NCBI GenBank assembly: GCA_938039795.1
Contig: CALHWU010000153.1
Location: forward strand, 1-8,699
Reading direction: 5' to 3'
DNA: 8,699 nucleotides
DNA from: an uncultured Muribaculaceae bacterium
Lineage (GTDB): Bacteria > Bacteroidota > Bacteroidia > Bacteroidales > Muribaculaceae
Below the pieces are notes generated by a model. It had not been told where the DNA came from, ran no database searches, and saw only the letters and a program-made list of their open reading frames with translations. Shown here one piece after another: positions 1-6,705 of this stretch. Positions within the stretch are counted from its first letter, which is position 1. The number at the start of each line of letters is the position of its first letter. The position numbers were made by a program, and so were the translations under genes.

Positions 1-49
1 TGAACCGAATTTATTTAATTTTTAACCACGTCCATTTTTAGTGGACAGT
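1..49. mobile_element. Probable right end of an insertion sequence (body lies left of the window)
   Basis: The segment ends with TTTAGTGGACAGT (37-49). Its reverse complement, ACTGTCCACTAAA, matches ACTGTCCGCTAAA at 8652-8664 except at one position. The terminal stretch can also fold on itself: GTCCA (30-34) pairs with TGGAC (42-46). The sequence inside the repeat is AT-rich and carries no readable gene. An aldo/keto reductase remnant begins only 31 bases further on, consistent with an insertion that removed that gene's normal upstream region. No transposase is visible, so the IS family is not assigned. The call rests on the paired inverted ends at the two window edges. Confidence 0.5.
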
Positions 50-79
50 AGTGATAACAAAACGAAAACCACAAGCAAT

Positions 80-502
80 ATGAAACACGATGCAATAAAA
101 ACAGTCGCACTGTTTGTGCTGGTTATCCTGTCTACCTATCTCGGGTTCGCAGGGGATACTTATAAAAATGGCATTCAGTATGCCACACTTAACAACGGAC
201 AGCAGATGCCGCGTTTCGGAATCGGCACTTTCAATGTCCCCGGAGATTCCGTGGCTGCCGATGCTGTGCGGTTCGCATTGAAAAACGGCTACCGCCATAT
301 TGACACAGCTCAGGCGTATCATAATGAAGAGGGAGTCGGAGCTGCCATAAGAAAAAGCGGCATTCCACGTGATGAGCTGTTTCTTGTATCAATACTCAGA
401 GCCTGTCTTATTATTATTGCTGCGTTCAACTTTTTCGTACAGCGATTAATCCTTTTATTTCGTATTTATCTCATCTTGTTACAAGTGTATTCTTGCCGTT
501 GA
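80..502 (+). pseudogene. Truncated aldo/keto reductase (N-terminal fragment)
   Basis: The ATG at 80 opens a 140-codon frame. Residues 1-24 are a hydrophobic, signal-like leader. Residues 36-104 match the start of the aldo/keto reductase barrel: LNNGQQMPRFGIGTF near 38-51, then YRHIDTAQAYHNE at 71-83 with catalytic Asp75 and Tyr80. The family match stops after FLVS (residue 104, base 391), where intact enzymes continue FLVSK with the catalytic lysine. The lysine and histidine of the tetrad and about two thirds of the barrel (about 200 residues) are missing. Residues 105-140 are a very hydrophobic, family-unlike tail read from AT-rich intergenic DNA up to TGA at 500-502. Intact reductases of this family commonly sit beside AraC regulators like the next gene. 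The fragment cannot be an active NAD(P)H-dependent reductase. Whether it is expressed is unknown. Confidence 0.8.
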
Positions 503-522
503 TAATATTATCCCTATATTTG
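492..522 (+). promoter_or_regulatory. Bacteroidetes-type promoter for the AraC-family gene
   Basis: CTTG at 492-495 (-33 element) is followed, after exactly 19 bases, by TATATTTG at 515-522, a full match to the -7 consensus TAnnTTTG. The start codon at 550 lies 27 bases downstream, giving a short leader. The promoter overlaps the end of the broken reductase frame. The AT-rich stretch 392-491 upstream shows no other clear element. Confidence 0.6.
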
Positions 523-549
523 CATCTGGAAACGCCACCGGCTCAGCAT

Positions 550-1452
550 ATGAAAAAGATTCTTAAAGTCAGGAATGTGACCGATTACAGCCGCTATTTC
601 GGCGTGCCCGACCAGCACCCGCTGGTCTGTGTGATCAATTTTGCCGAACTGTCGCCTGTGCGCCACACGCTGAATGATTACAGTGTCTACGGGTTGTTTT
701 TTATGGATGAGGCAGAAATCAATCTGTCATATGGATGTGGCCGCTATGATTATACCAACGGAACTATGATTTGTGTCGCTCCGGGCCAGATAGGAGGGAA
801 AGAGGATAACGGAGAACGGGTGGCTTTGACCGGATGGGCACTCCTCTTTCATCCCGATCTGCTGCATGGCACATCTCTGGAAAGAAGGATAAATAACTTC
901 AATTATTTTGATTACCGGGTAAATGAAGCCCTCCATCTCACACACAACGAGCGTGAGATAATAATCTCCCTTTTCAGTCAGCTCAAGGCCGAACTTGACA
1001 ATGACAGCAATAACTACAAGCGAGAGATCATAGTGGGATACATCGAACTGATACTTTCGTTCTGCGGACGTTTCTATGACCGGCAGTTTGTTACTCGCCG
1101 GCTCGACAATTCCGATATACTTGTCAGGTTCGACTCGCTTTTGAGAGAATATTTTGAAAACCGTTTGCAGCTGTCAGATGGAATTCCGACCGTTCAGTTT
1201 TGTGCTCAGGAGTTATGCCTGTCGCCCAATTATTTCAGCGACGTGATAAGCCGGATGACCAACGATACAGCGGGCAATTACATACGCCGGCATGTGATGC
1301 AGATCGCCAAGAATAAGCTGTCATCCGGTGCAGGCATATCCGAAGTAGCCTATGAGATGGGGTTCAGTTATCCTCAGCATTTCAGCCGCATGTTCAGGAA
1401 TGTAGAGGGCATATCACCGTCACAATACATCAAATCCATTAAAAAGGATTAG
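550..1452 (+). CDS. AraC-family transcriptional regulator
   Basis: A 300-residue cytoplasmic DNA-binding regulator. Residues about 20-180 form an N-terminal ligand/dimerisation region of the cupin-like type common in Bacteroidetes AraC proteins. Residues about 200-297 are the C-terminal double helix-turn-helix domain. The first HTH lies at about 214-235 (AQELCLSPNYFSDVI). The second lies at about 262-283 (ISEVAYEMGFSYPQHFSRMF), followed by the family signature GISPSQYI. The ATG at 550 was chosen over an upstream TTG at 493 because it follows the promoter at 492-522 and gives the normal family length. It is convergent with the HxlR gene: its TAG stop shares bases 1449-1452 with that gene's end. 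Its natural target was probably the neighbouring reductase gene, now broken; that is inference. The ligand is unknown. Confidence 0.9.
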   Translation: MKKILKVRNVTDYSRYFGVPDQHPLVCVINFAELSPVRHTLNDYSVYGLFFMDEAEINLSYGCGRYDYTNGTMICVAPGQIGGKEDNGERVALTGWALLFHPDLLHGTSLERRINNFNYFDYRVNEALHLTHNEREIIISLFSQLKAELDNDSNNYKREIIVGYIELILSFCGRFYDRQFVTRRLDNSDILVRFDSLLREYFENRLQLSDGIPTVQFCAQELCLSPNYFSDVISRMTNDTAGNYIRRHVMQIAKNKLSSGAGISEVAYEMGFSYPQHFSRMFRNVEGISPSQYIKSIKKD

Positions 1453-1829
1453 ACGGATTGTGTTTCGACATCATGCTGCTTGCGGTGATTCATCACCTTA
1501 TTCATGTTTTTCTGCGCCCATTCGGTAAGCTGGCGTATAATAGGAAGAAGTGAATGACCTAAGTCGGTAAGGCTGTATTCAACCTTGGGAGGTACTACGG
1601 CATATACTTTACGTGCTATGAAGCCGTCAGCCTCAAGAGTCCTCAATGTAGACGAAAGCACCCTTGATGAGACATCAGGGATCAGTCTGCTGAGTTCGTT
1701 GAACCTCACTACGCCCTGTTCGCCGATTATAAGCACAGTCAGAAGCGCCCATTTGTTACCGAAACGGGCTATGACGTTTCTTATGGGGCACATCTCGATG
1801 ATGGAACCCGTCTCCTCCTTTTTTCTCAT
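1449..1829 (-). CDS. HxlR-family winged-helix transcriptional regulator
   Basis: A 126-residue protein that is complete for the HxlR family. CPIRNVIARFGNKWALLTVL (14-33) is the family's opening signature. The recognition helix region follows (FNELSRLIPDVSSRVLSSTL, 43-62), and the wing is PPKVEYSLTDLG (80-91). Cys14 sits where HypR and YodB of Bacillus carry the thiol that senses hypochlorite or quinones, so an electrophile or redox signal is plausible but unproven here. The gene is divergent from the cupin gene across 226 bases containing both promoters and several TTAC/GTAA half-sites, so it probably controls itself and the cupin. Its 3' end overlaps the AraC gene by 4 bp with no terminator between them. 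Confidence 0.93.
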   Translation of the reverse strand: MRKKEETGSIIEMCPIRNVIARFGNKWALLTVLIIGEQGVVRFNELSRLIPDVSSRVLSSTLRTLEADGFIARKVYAVVPPKVEYSLTDLGHSLLPIIRQLTEWAQKNMNKVMNHRKQHDVETQSV

Positions 1830-1854
1830 AAATCGAAATACTTACTTTATTATG

Positions 1855-1862
1855 CAAAGTTA
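1855..1862 (-). promoter_or_regulatory. -7 element of the hxlR-like gene
   Basis: On the minus strand the bases read TAACTTTG, a full -7 match, 25 bases before the start codon. No good -33 TTG is seen at 19-20 bases. The element is flanked symmetrically by TTACT (1842-1846) and AGTAA (1862-1866), a possible operator for autoregulation. Confidence 0.55.
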
Positions 1863-1945
1863 GTAATTAATATGACAATATGATCACCGGATCAACCATC
1901 GGCCTGTATCGAATCCAAAAAAAGACGACGTGTGATCAATTTTTT

Positions 1946-2000
1946 CTTACTGTAAGTCAGCAAAACCGATAAAAAGGTTACTATGAGCTGAAAATGTAAC
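1946..2000. promoter_or_regulatory. Candidate operator region between hxlR-like and cupin genes
   Basis: CTTACTGTAAG at 1946-1956 is a perfect 11-bp palindrome. GTTAC (1977-1981) and GTAAC (1996-2000) form a second inverted pair with a 14-base gap. Further TTAC/GTAA copies lie at both promoters. The HxlR regulator is the obvious candidate binder, by position only. Confidence 0.35.
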
Positions 2001-2003
2001 TAC

Positions 2004-2034
2004 TTGACAAGCAAATACTATCGTTGTAACTTTG
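2004..2034 (+). promoter_or_regulatory. Bacteroidetes-type promoter of the cupin gene
   Basis: TTG at 2004-2006 (-33) is followed after 20 bases by TAACTTTG at 2027-2034 (-7). The start codon is 22 bases downstream, giving a leader of roughly 15 nt. A GTAAC half-site overlaps the -7 element (2026-2030), where a bound repressor would block polymerase. Confidence 0.65.
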
Positions 2035-2055
2035 CATTGCAAAAACAAAGGTCAC

Positions 2056-2505
2056 ATGAAACAGATTCAGACAATTGAAAAAGGCGCGAATTTCAGCGCA
2101 GCAGACTTCGGCAGCCTTGCCGACATAAAGGATTACGTTCTCGAACTCGGCCCGACGGTGAAGATACCAGGAAAAGTATTCGGCGGACGGGCCGTCGGTG
2201 CTACCGGAGGAGAGTTTTCCTTTCAGGTATTCGCTCCGGGTCAGGAGACAGGATTCCTCCACACCCACAGGAATCATGAGGAACTCTACTTCTTCCTCCA
2301 TGGCAAGGGGGAGTTTCAGGTTGACGGCCGGATCTTCCCGGTTGAGGAAGGCTCCGTTGTCCGTGTGGCTCCCGACGGACGCCGCAGCGTGCGCAACAAC
2401 GGCACCGAACCGCTCGTGATGCTTTGCGTGCAATATCGCGGCAGCACATTCACCGCCGAAGACGCATCCGACGGCATGATTCTCGACACACCGGTCAAAT
2501 GGTAA
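2056..2505 (+). CDS. Small cupin-domain protein
   Basis: A 149-residue single-domain cupin with no signal peptide, so cytoplasmic. Motif 1 is present at about 66-86: His69, His71 and Glu76 in GFLHTHRNHEELYFFLHG fit the HxHx4E metal-binding pattern. Motif 2 is recognisable at 99-115 (G99, P107, G109, N115), but the metal-ligand histidine is Ser111. The site therefore has three of four usual ligands, and metal use is uncertain. It is divergent from the HxlR regulator and ends in front of a long hairpin, so it appears to be a one-gene unit. Such small cupins may bind or isomerise sugars or aromatic compounds or act as binding proteins; no substrate can be named. The ATG at 2056 fits the promoter at 2004-2034. 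Confidence 0.85.
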   Translation: MKQIQTIEKGANFSAADFGSLADIKDYVLELGPTVKIPGKVFGGRAVGATGGEFSFQVFAPGQETGFLHTHRNHEELYFFLHGKGEFQVDGRIFPVEEGSVVRVAPDGRRSVRNNGTEPLVMLCVQYRGSTFTAEDASDGMILDTPVKW

Positions 2506-2519
2506 GAAGCTGAAAGAAA

Positions 2520-2571
2520 GAAACCGGTCTGGAAGATACGTGTCGCGACACGTGTCTTCCAGGCCGGTTTC
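2520..2571. terminator. Long hairpin between convergent genes, probable bidirectional terminator
   Basis: Bases 2520-2545 pair with 2546-2571 over 26 positions with no spacer. Two pairs are T-G (2528/2563 and 2537/2554). These wobble-pair in the rightward RNA but become A-C mismatches in the leftward RNA. The rightward side has only TTT and then CACAG. The leftward side continues with a T-rich CTTTCTTTC. It sits 14 bases after the cupin stop, and its last arm overlaps the TGA (2570-2572) of the leftward 711-codon gene. Confidence 0.7.
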
Positions 2572-4705
2572 ACAGCCATAATGACCAGCGGTCGCAGGAT
2601 GCTCTGACATGTCGGGCGGTGGTAGTATCGCCGTATCGCCGGACAACTGTCGCGAGGTTTCCCAGGATGTATTCGGCTTTGGCACGGGCCTCGTCGGATG
2701 AGAGCATGGCAAGTGAGGCGTCGATCTCCTTCTGATATATTTCTTCGGTCGACCTCCAGGTGTCATAATAATCATACAGAAAATCATAGCGATCCTTGTA
2801 GAATCCGTCATCCCAGTATTGAAGTGACGGCTCGAATATACCTACCCATCCCCGCCAGTACTGCGTCAGCGCCCAGCACTCCTCGAAAGAATTGCGTCGT
2901 CCGATAGCATACATCAGCCGGGCCTGTCCGCGTTGGTCGGCCGAGGATGAAAATTGCTTCTTATACTGATATTCCTGCATTCTGCGGGCGAATTCGAGCT
3001 TGGCCCTGCAGTGCGATGCCGGTTGATGCGGCGCTGCCGCAACATCTTCCCACCTGTCGGGATCGTCGGCATATATCCTTCGCGACCCATATGGACTGAA
3101 CGGATCTCTCGACAGATATCCCCCTTTGTCTATATTCATCGTCAGAAGATAGTGGTCGCTGACTTTCGACAGATATCTAACAGCCCTGGCATATTTTTCC
3201 TCCCGCAAGGCCAGCGTTCCGATCAGTTCATAATAATAGTCGCGGTCGGTGCGTATCTTTCTGCGGAGGAAATCAAAAAGCGGACTGCGTGCGGTCATGT
3301 CGGCATATACTGATGCAAGCTGTGATGACGACAGACTCCCCATCAGCTGAAACGACAGGCATCCATAATCCAAATTGTTGTCAAACACTTCACTGTCGCG
3401 CATTTCGGCGACAGTCAGCGACTCGCAGGGATCATGACTGAATATACGGCTGATATATCTCATGGCGGGGATTCTGCCCTCTGAATGCTCTATATTGTCA
3501 GCATAGGCGCAGAGCATTATCGCTACGCTGTAATCCTTCCTTTTCCATAGGCCCGGGATCCAGTCGGCGTATATGATGTTGCGTATCCGTCTGATCCACG
3601 TTCCTGCGTCAGGCCTTAGATTATCCGTCTTGCCTTCGATCCATTTCAGATCTGTAAGAAGATTGTCGGGGCGTCCGGTCAGCCCGTCGAGTTTCATCCT
3701 GTAGGCACGCGCGATGTCCGACAGTTCCACTGACGAGAAGTCCTCCCGCAACGCCCTGCATATGTATTTTCTTGCCGCACGCGCATCATGGTCATATGTA
3801 TTGACTGCGTATGAGATCACAAAATTCCAGTCACCTTTGTTTTTTACACGCGGATCGCGAAGGATACTTTTGGCAACCGGGATGATGCGGCGCATAAATG
3901 AAGTGTCGGCTGCATTGCAGCGGATATGATCAATCAGCTGTCTTGCTCCCGGATTATGACGGGCCATATATTCCACCGGGTCGTCGGCTTTGAGCGACCA
4001 TATGTCGCCTGCACTGGCGAAGACCGAATCGGCCCGCGATATTTCGCCCAGGCGGCTCCAGCATCCTGCCGCATAACGCTGAGCCATGCGCTTCATCAGG
4101 TTGCCGTCGGGAATGTCGGCGAAAGCCGAATCGGTGTACTCTATGCAGTCGGCATACCGGCGCGACGCGAACAATGCCCTGGCGATCTGCAACGAATAGC
4201 GGTCGCGGAGCCTCTGACCTGAGTACTCACGGAGAAGCATGAGGAGTCGGCTGAAATCGCCCGTCTCCCGCGGATAGTGCATGAAGTGGCGGTCGGCGGG
4301 GTAATACCATGGTGAACGGGTCTCCTCCCAACTCTCTTCCAGACGCTTTGCCAAGGCGAGGAATTCCATTGTCTCCATGTCACCGGTATTGTGGAGGTAA
4401 GTATAAAACAGATTGCCGGAATTCCCGGCCCCATTTCCTGTGCGGTCATAGAATCTATCAAGAGAATCATGATAGACCGCATCTTCGATGTCATCAGTAG
4501 GTATCGTTTCTGACGTGAGCGATTGCCAAAGTCGCAGGTTCTCCTCGCGGTCGTATGCCGCCATCGAGGGGTGAGGCCCCGACATTTCGAAATAATCCGG
4601 CGTAGGGATAAGAGGAGCATAAGGCCCGCAGCCTATTGCCGCTGCGGCCGATCCGGCAATCATTGTGAAGCTAACGTACAGTCGACAGAATGTGATCGAT
4701 TTCAT
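2570..4705 (-). CDS. Large exported probable lipoprotein with TPR-like helical repeats, function unknown
   Basis: A 711-residue protein that I cannot assign to a named family. Residues 1-26 look like a lipoprotein signal: charged start (K2, R8), hydrophobic core and an AIGC lipobox with Cys26, then a GPYAPLIPTPDYF segment. The rest is mostly helical and rich in Tyr, Trp and Arg. TPR-like helix pairs are seen near 167-195, 213-232, 489-516, 595-620 and 672-700. The likely location is the outer membrane or periplasmic face, as a binding or scaffold protein. Its start lies inside the end of the upstream lipoprotein gene (35-nt overlap), implying translational coupling and a joint job. An alternative start at Met15 would lose the basic signal-peptide start, so Met1 is preferred. 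The stop codon lies in the base of the downstream hairpin. Confidence 0.85.
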   Translation of the reverse strand: MKSITFCRLYVSFTMIAGSAAAAIGCGPYAPLIPTPDYFEMSGPHPSMAAYDREENLRLWQSLTSETIPTDDIEDAVYHDSLDRFYDRTGNGAGNSGNLFYTYLHNTGDMETMEFLALAKRLEESWEETRSPWYYPADRHFMHYPRETGDFSRLLMLLREYSGQRLRDRYSLQIARALFASRRYADCIEYTDSAFADIPDGNLMKRMAQRYAAGCWSRLGEISRADSVFASAGDIWSLKADDPVEYMARHNPGARQLIDHIRCNAADTSFMRRIIPVAKSILRDPRVKNKGDWNFVISYAVNTYDHDARAARKYICRALREDFSSVELSDIARAYRMKLDGLTGRPDNLLTDLKWIEGKTDNLRPDAGTWIRRIRNIIYADWIPGLWKRKDYSVAIMLCAYADNIEHSEGRIPAMRYISRIFSHDPCESLTVAEMRDSEVFDNNLDYGCLSFQLMGSLSSSQLASVYADMTARSPLFDFLRRKIRTDRDYYYELIGTLALREEKYARAVRYLSKVSDHYLLTMNIDKGGYLSRDPFSPYGSRRIYADDPDRWEDVAAAPHQPASHCRAKLEFARRMQEYQYKKQFSSSADQRGQARLMYAIGRRNSFEECWALTQYWRGWVGIFEPSLQYWDDGFYKDRYDFLYDYYDTWRSTEEIYQKEIDASLAMLSSDEARAKAEYILGNLATVVRRYGDTTTARHVRASCDRWSLWL

Positions 4706-5738
4706 AGGATGAATATTTTACTAGATTGTTGGAGTCTAGATGATATAGTATATTGGAATGTGCCCGGCCGGCGAGCCGTTCTTCAATCATGGCCCTCACG
4801 CGGGCTATGTCAGCGAATTCCGACCGCTCCTGCCTTATCATGTCGCCTTCCCGCAAAATGATGCTGTTATATGGCATATCACGTCTGACCACATAAATAT
4901 GCTCTTTTTTGCATGTAAAACGGGTGGTGTCGGCAAGATTCAGCCCGTTAAGCAATCCTACGAACTGCCGCTTGCGGAACAGCAGCTGCCAGGAATACGT
5001 TGGATACGCCACATCAAGGTGAAGCCGGTAGGATGAAAGATACCTCATATATGGCGCCACATCCTTTACGTCGATAATGGAGTTGGCGGCATCAGGATCA
5101 CTGAAACTGCCGGTGTTGTAAACCATCAGCACTCCGCTGTCGACCGGAGGAACCCGACGCGCAAGCTGATGAAGCCTGATCGTTGAACTCAACCGCCAGG
5201 GCAGCTGATGACGGCGTATGCTTCCTTTAACCGAATCGCAGAGCGCAAAGAACGACTCCTCGGTCGACCGCGTCCAGTCGCAGTCAAGCTGCAACTCCCT
5301 GACATTTGGCAGACTGTTGTATGATGCCATATTCTTCACCCTCTGTACAATATTGGCAGCCAGCACAGACTCCCGGCCTTTCATAGCTTTTAGAGCATCA
5401 ATAGTGATGAAAACCACCGGCACGAATTCCATATCTGCCATGGAATCCTTCATAAAACTGTAAGTCCGGGTATCTATCCTTACTGACGCATTGGGGACAG
5501 TACGTTCGTCATCGGTCATCGCATGGGAGTCGGCAACGACATCAAACATCCTGAGATAAATTCTCCCGATGCCATGCGTTCTGATAAACGAGTATTCCTG
5601 AGGATCATGGTCGAACACCGTTTTCCAGTAATACACCGATGGCATCTCCTCGTGGCACGGACGCGATGTCGTGACCTCTCGTGAACACGACACGGCTGCA
5701 AGCCCGATCAGGGCCGCTGCAAGAAACATTCGATTCAT
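4671..5738 (-). CDS. Lipoprotein with probable TIM-barrel domain (DUF3142-like), function unknown
   Basis: A 355-residue lipoprotein. MNRMFLAAALIGLAAVSC is a textbook signal with lipobox AVSC (Cys18). The ATG at 5738 is preferred to one at 5762, which would add eight residues before the signal. Alternating predicted strands suggest a beta/alpha barrel: SVYYWKTVF (34-42), GRIYLRMFDVV (58-68), FVPVVFIT (105-112), VRELQLDCDWT (147-157), LSSTIRLHQL (183-192), GVLMVYNTG (202-210) and LHLDVAYPTYSW (239-250). The acidic LQLDCDW strand end and the later HLDVAYPTYSW strand recall DUF3142-type and glycoside-hydrolase-like barrels. That link is from memory of the pattern, not a search. The acidic residues Asp152 and Asp154 are candidate active-site positions. 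It overlaps the downstream 711-residue gene by 35 nt and follows a terminator-like hairpin and possible own promoter at 5760-5806. Confidence 0.85.
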   Translation of the reverse strand: MNRMFLAAALIGLAAVSCSREVTTSRPCHEEMPSVYYWKTVFDHDPQEYSFIRTHGIGRIYLRMFDVVADSHAMTDDERTVPNASVRIDTRTYSFMKDSMADMEFVPVVFITIDALKAMKGRESVLAANIVQRVKNMASYNSLPNVRELQLDCDWTRSTEESFFALCDSVKGSIRRHQLPWRLSSTIRLHQLARRVPPVDSGVLMVYNTGSFSDPDAANSIIDVKDVAPYMRYLSSYRLHLDVAYPTYSWQLLFRKRQFVGLLNGLNLADTTRFTCKKEHIYVVRRDMPYNSIILREGDMIRQERSEFADIARVRAMIEERLAGRAHSNILYHLDSNNLVKYSSYEIDHILSTVR

Positions 5739-5759
5739 AGGCTTAACAATTATCCTGTG

Positions 5760-5790
5760 CAAAATTGGGATAAAACCGGCGCCCGGACAA
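5760..5790 (-). promoter_or_regulatory. Possible weak promoter for the two lipoprotein genes
   Basis: On the minus strand TTG (5790-5788) is followed after 20 bases by CAATTTTG (5767-5760), one mismatch from TAnnTTTG. The spacing equals that of the cupin promoter. The start codon lies 21 bases further on. The -33 element falls in an arm of the hairpin at 5779-5806. Confidence 0.3.
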
Positions 5791-5806
5791 GTGAATGTCT
5801 GGGCGC
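5772..5806 (-). terminator. Terminator-like hairpin between glycosidase and lipoprotein genes
   Basis: GCGCCCGGACA (5779-5789) and TGTCTGGGCGC (5796-5806) form an 11-bp GC-rich stem with a 6-base loop. In the leftward transcript there is one A-C mismatch. The stem is followed by CCGGTTTTATC, which includes a T4 run at 5775-5772. It lies 42 bases past the glycosidase stop, so it may end or attenuate the upstream transcript. The T-run is short, so read-through is likely. Confidence 0.5.
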
Positions 5807-5847
5807 TGTATGAACTGCCGCCTATGCTGTATGAAACTATGCGCGAT

Positions 5848-6705
5848 TCACCGCCACACTATGAAGTTGACGTTTTCCATCCCTTCGGGCACTCTCCCCG
5901 ATGTGTGTCTGATGCCATCGGATCCTTTGTAGGAAAAGGCCGAATCACCCCCGACAAGATATATGGCGTTGCGTATGCCCATATCGACAAGCGCCTGTGA
6001 GAAATCATGAAACGTAGTCCGCTCCCTGCTGACGATAACGCATACTTTGCCATCCGTCTCGGCCAAAGCCTTGCGTATGGCCCGGCCTTTAGGCTTGTTT
6101 TCAACTATCTGTCCGCCGACTACAAGAGGATACTGTCTGAAAAAACACCCTTCGGATGTCAGAGCCTGTTCAAGCATAGGGGTGGCATCCGCTACGCCCA
6201 CCGTAAGCTCTCCATTGATTATCGAGCAGAAACCCGCCTTCGCCTCACCCTTGCCGATCAGTTCACCGTCGGCCACAAAAGTTCCGGCGATCTCACCATT
6301 GTCGCGCCGGATATCTGCCGCCTGGGCTATCAGTATGGCGGTGGAATCCTCAAGAGCATCCCGTCCAATTACCAGCGTCGCCACCGCATCTGTTGGCGTC
6401 AGTAGGCTGAGTTTTATGCCGTTTGCCACTGTATCGGTGACTGATGTAAATGGATCGGCTTGGAGACTTGTCGATATATCAGAGATCTCTGTCGGAGTGC
6501 CGGCCGGCTCATTCACCGTTGCTTTCTCAGCATCATTCCTTGCGGGCAACATCAACAGGATTGCCAGGCCTGCTGTCAGCAACACTCCTGTCGTGACAAG
6601 AATCCTTCGCATCGCGTTCCGACGTCTCTTTCGCTGTGCGATGTCGCTTCCCGGGGAGATTATACGTATCTCATTCTCGCCAATATCATTATGCCGGTCG
6701 ATCAT
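5848..6705 (-). CDS. Single-pass membrane protein with phosphodiester glycosidase (NAGPA-like) domain
   Basis: A 285-residue protein. Residues 1-33 are a polar, basic (RKRRR near 25-29) N-terminal tail, then one membrane segment at about 34-54. A low-complexity linker runs to about 95, and an extracytoplasmic domain fills 95-285. That domain matches the NAGPA (phosphodiester glycosidase) family in order: AGFCSIINGELTVG (157-170), the middle QYPLVVGGQIV (191-201), KGRAIRKALAE (206-216), VCVIVSRERTTFHDFSQALVDMG (221-243, split here as VCVIVSRERT and TFHDFSQALV), then IRNAIYLVGGDSAFSY (244-259). Family members commonly have DGGGS at this last motif; here it is VGGDS, so activity may differ. The gene starts inside the LytTR stop (ATGA overlap at 6702-6705), so the two are almost certainly co-translated. 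A membrane partner or sensor for LytTR is plausible inference. Confidence 0.85.
   Translation of the reverse strand: MIDRHNDIGENEIRIISPGSDIAQRKRRRNAMRRILVTTGVLLTAGLAILLMLPARNDAEKATVNEPAGTPTEISDISTSLQADPFTSVTDTVANGIKLSLLTPTDAVATLVIGRDALEDSTAILIAQAADIRRDNGEIAGTFVADGELIGKGEAKAGFCSIINGELTVGVADATPMLEQALTSEGCFFRQYPLVVGGQIVENKPKGRAIRKALAETDGKVCVIVSRERTTFHDFSQALVDMGIRNAIYLVGGDSAFSYKGSDGIRHTSGRVPEGMENVNFIVWR

Noticed and set aside
38..322. A 94-codon minus-strand frame reaching the left IS end
   Set aside because: It is antisense to the clear aldo/keto reductase match and does not resemble a transposase.
493..549. Upstream TTG start for the AraC protein
   Set aside because: It would place the first 19 codons across the promoter elements at 492-522. 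The ATG at 550 gives a normal family length.
1981..2811. A 276-codon open frame on the minus strand
   Set aside because: It is antisense to the whole cupin gene, runs through the hairpin and overlaps the 3' end of the 711-codon gene in another frame. The composition is not protein-like.
4141..4620. A 159-codon frame on the minus strand inside the 711-codon gene
   Set aside because: It is a same-strand shadow frame within a gene that has a clear signal peptide and coupled start. No domain is recognisable.
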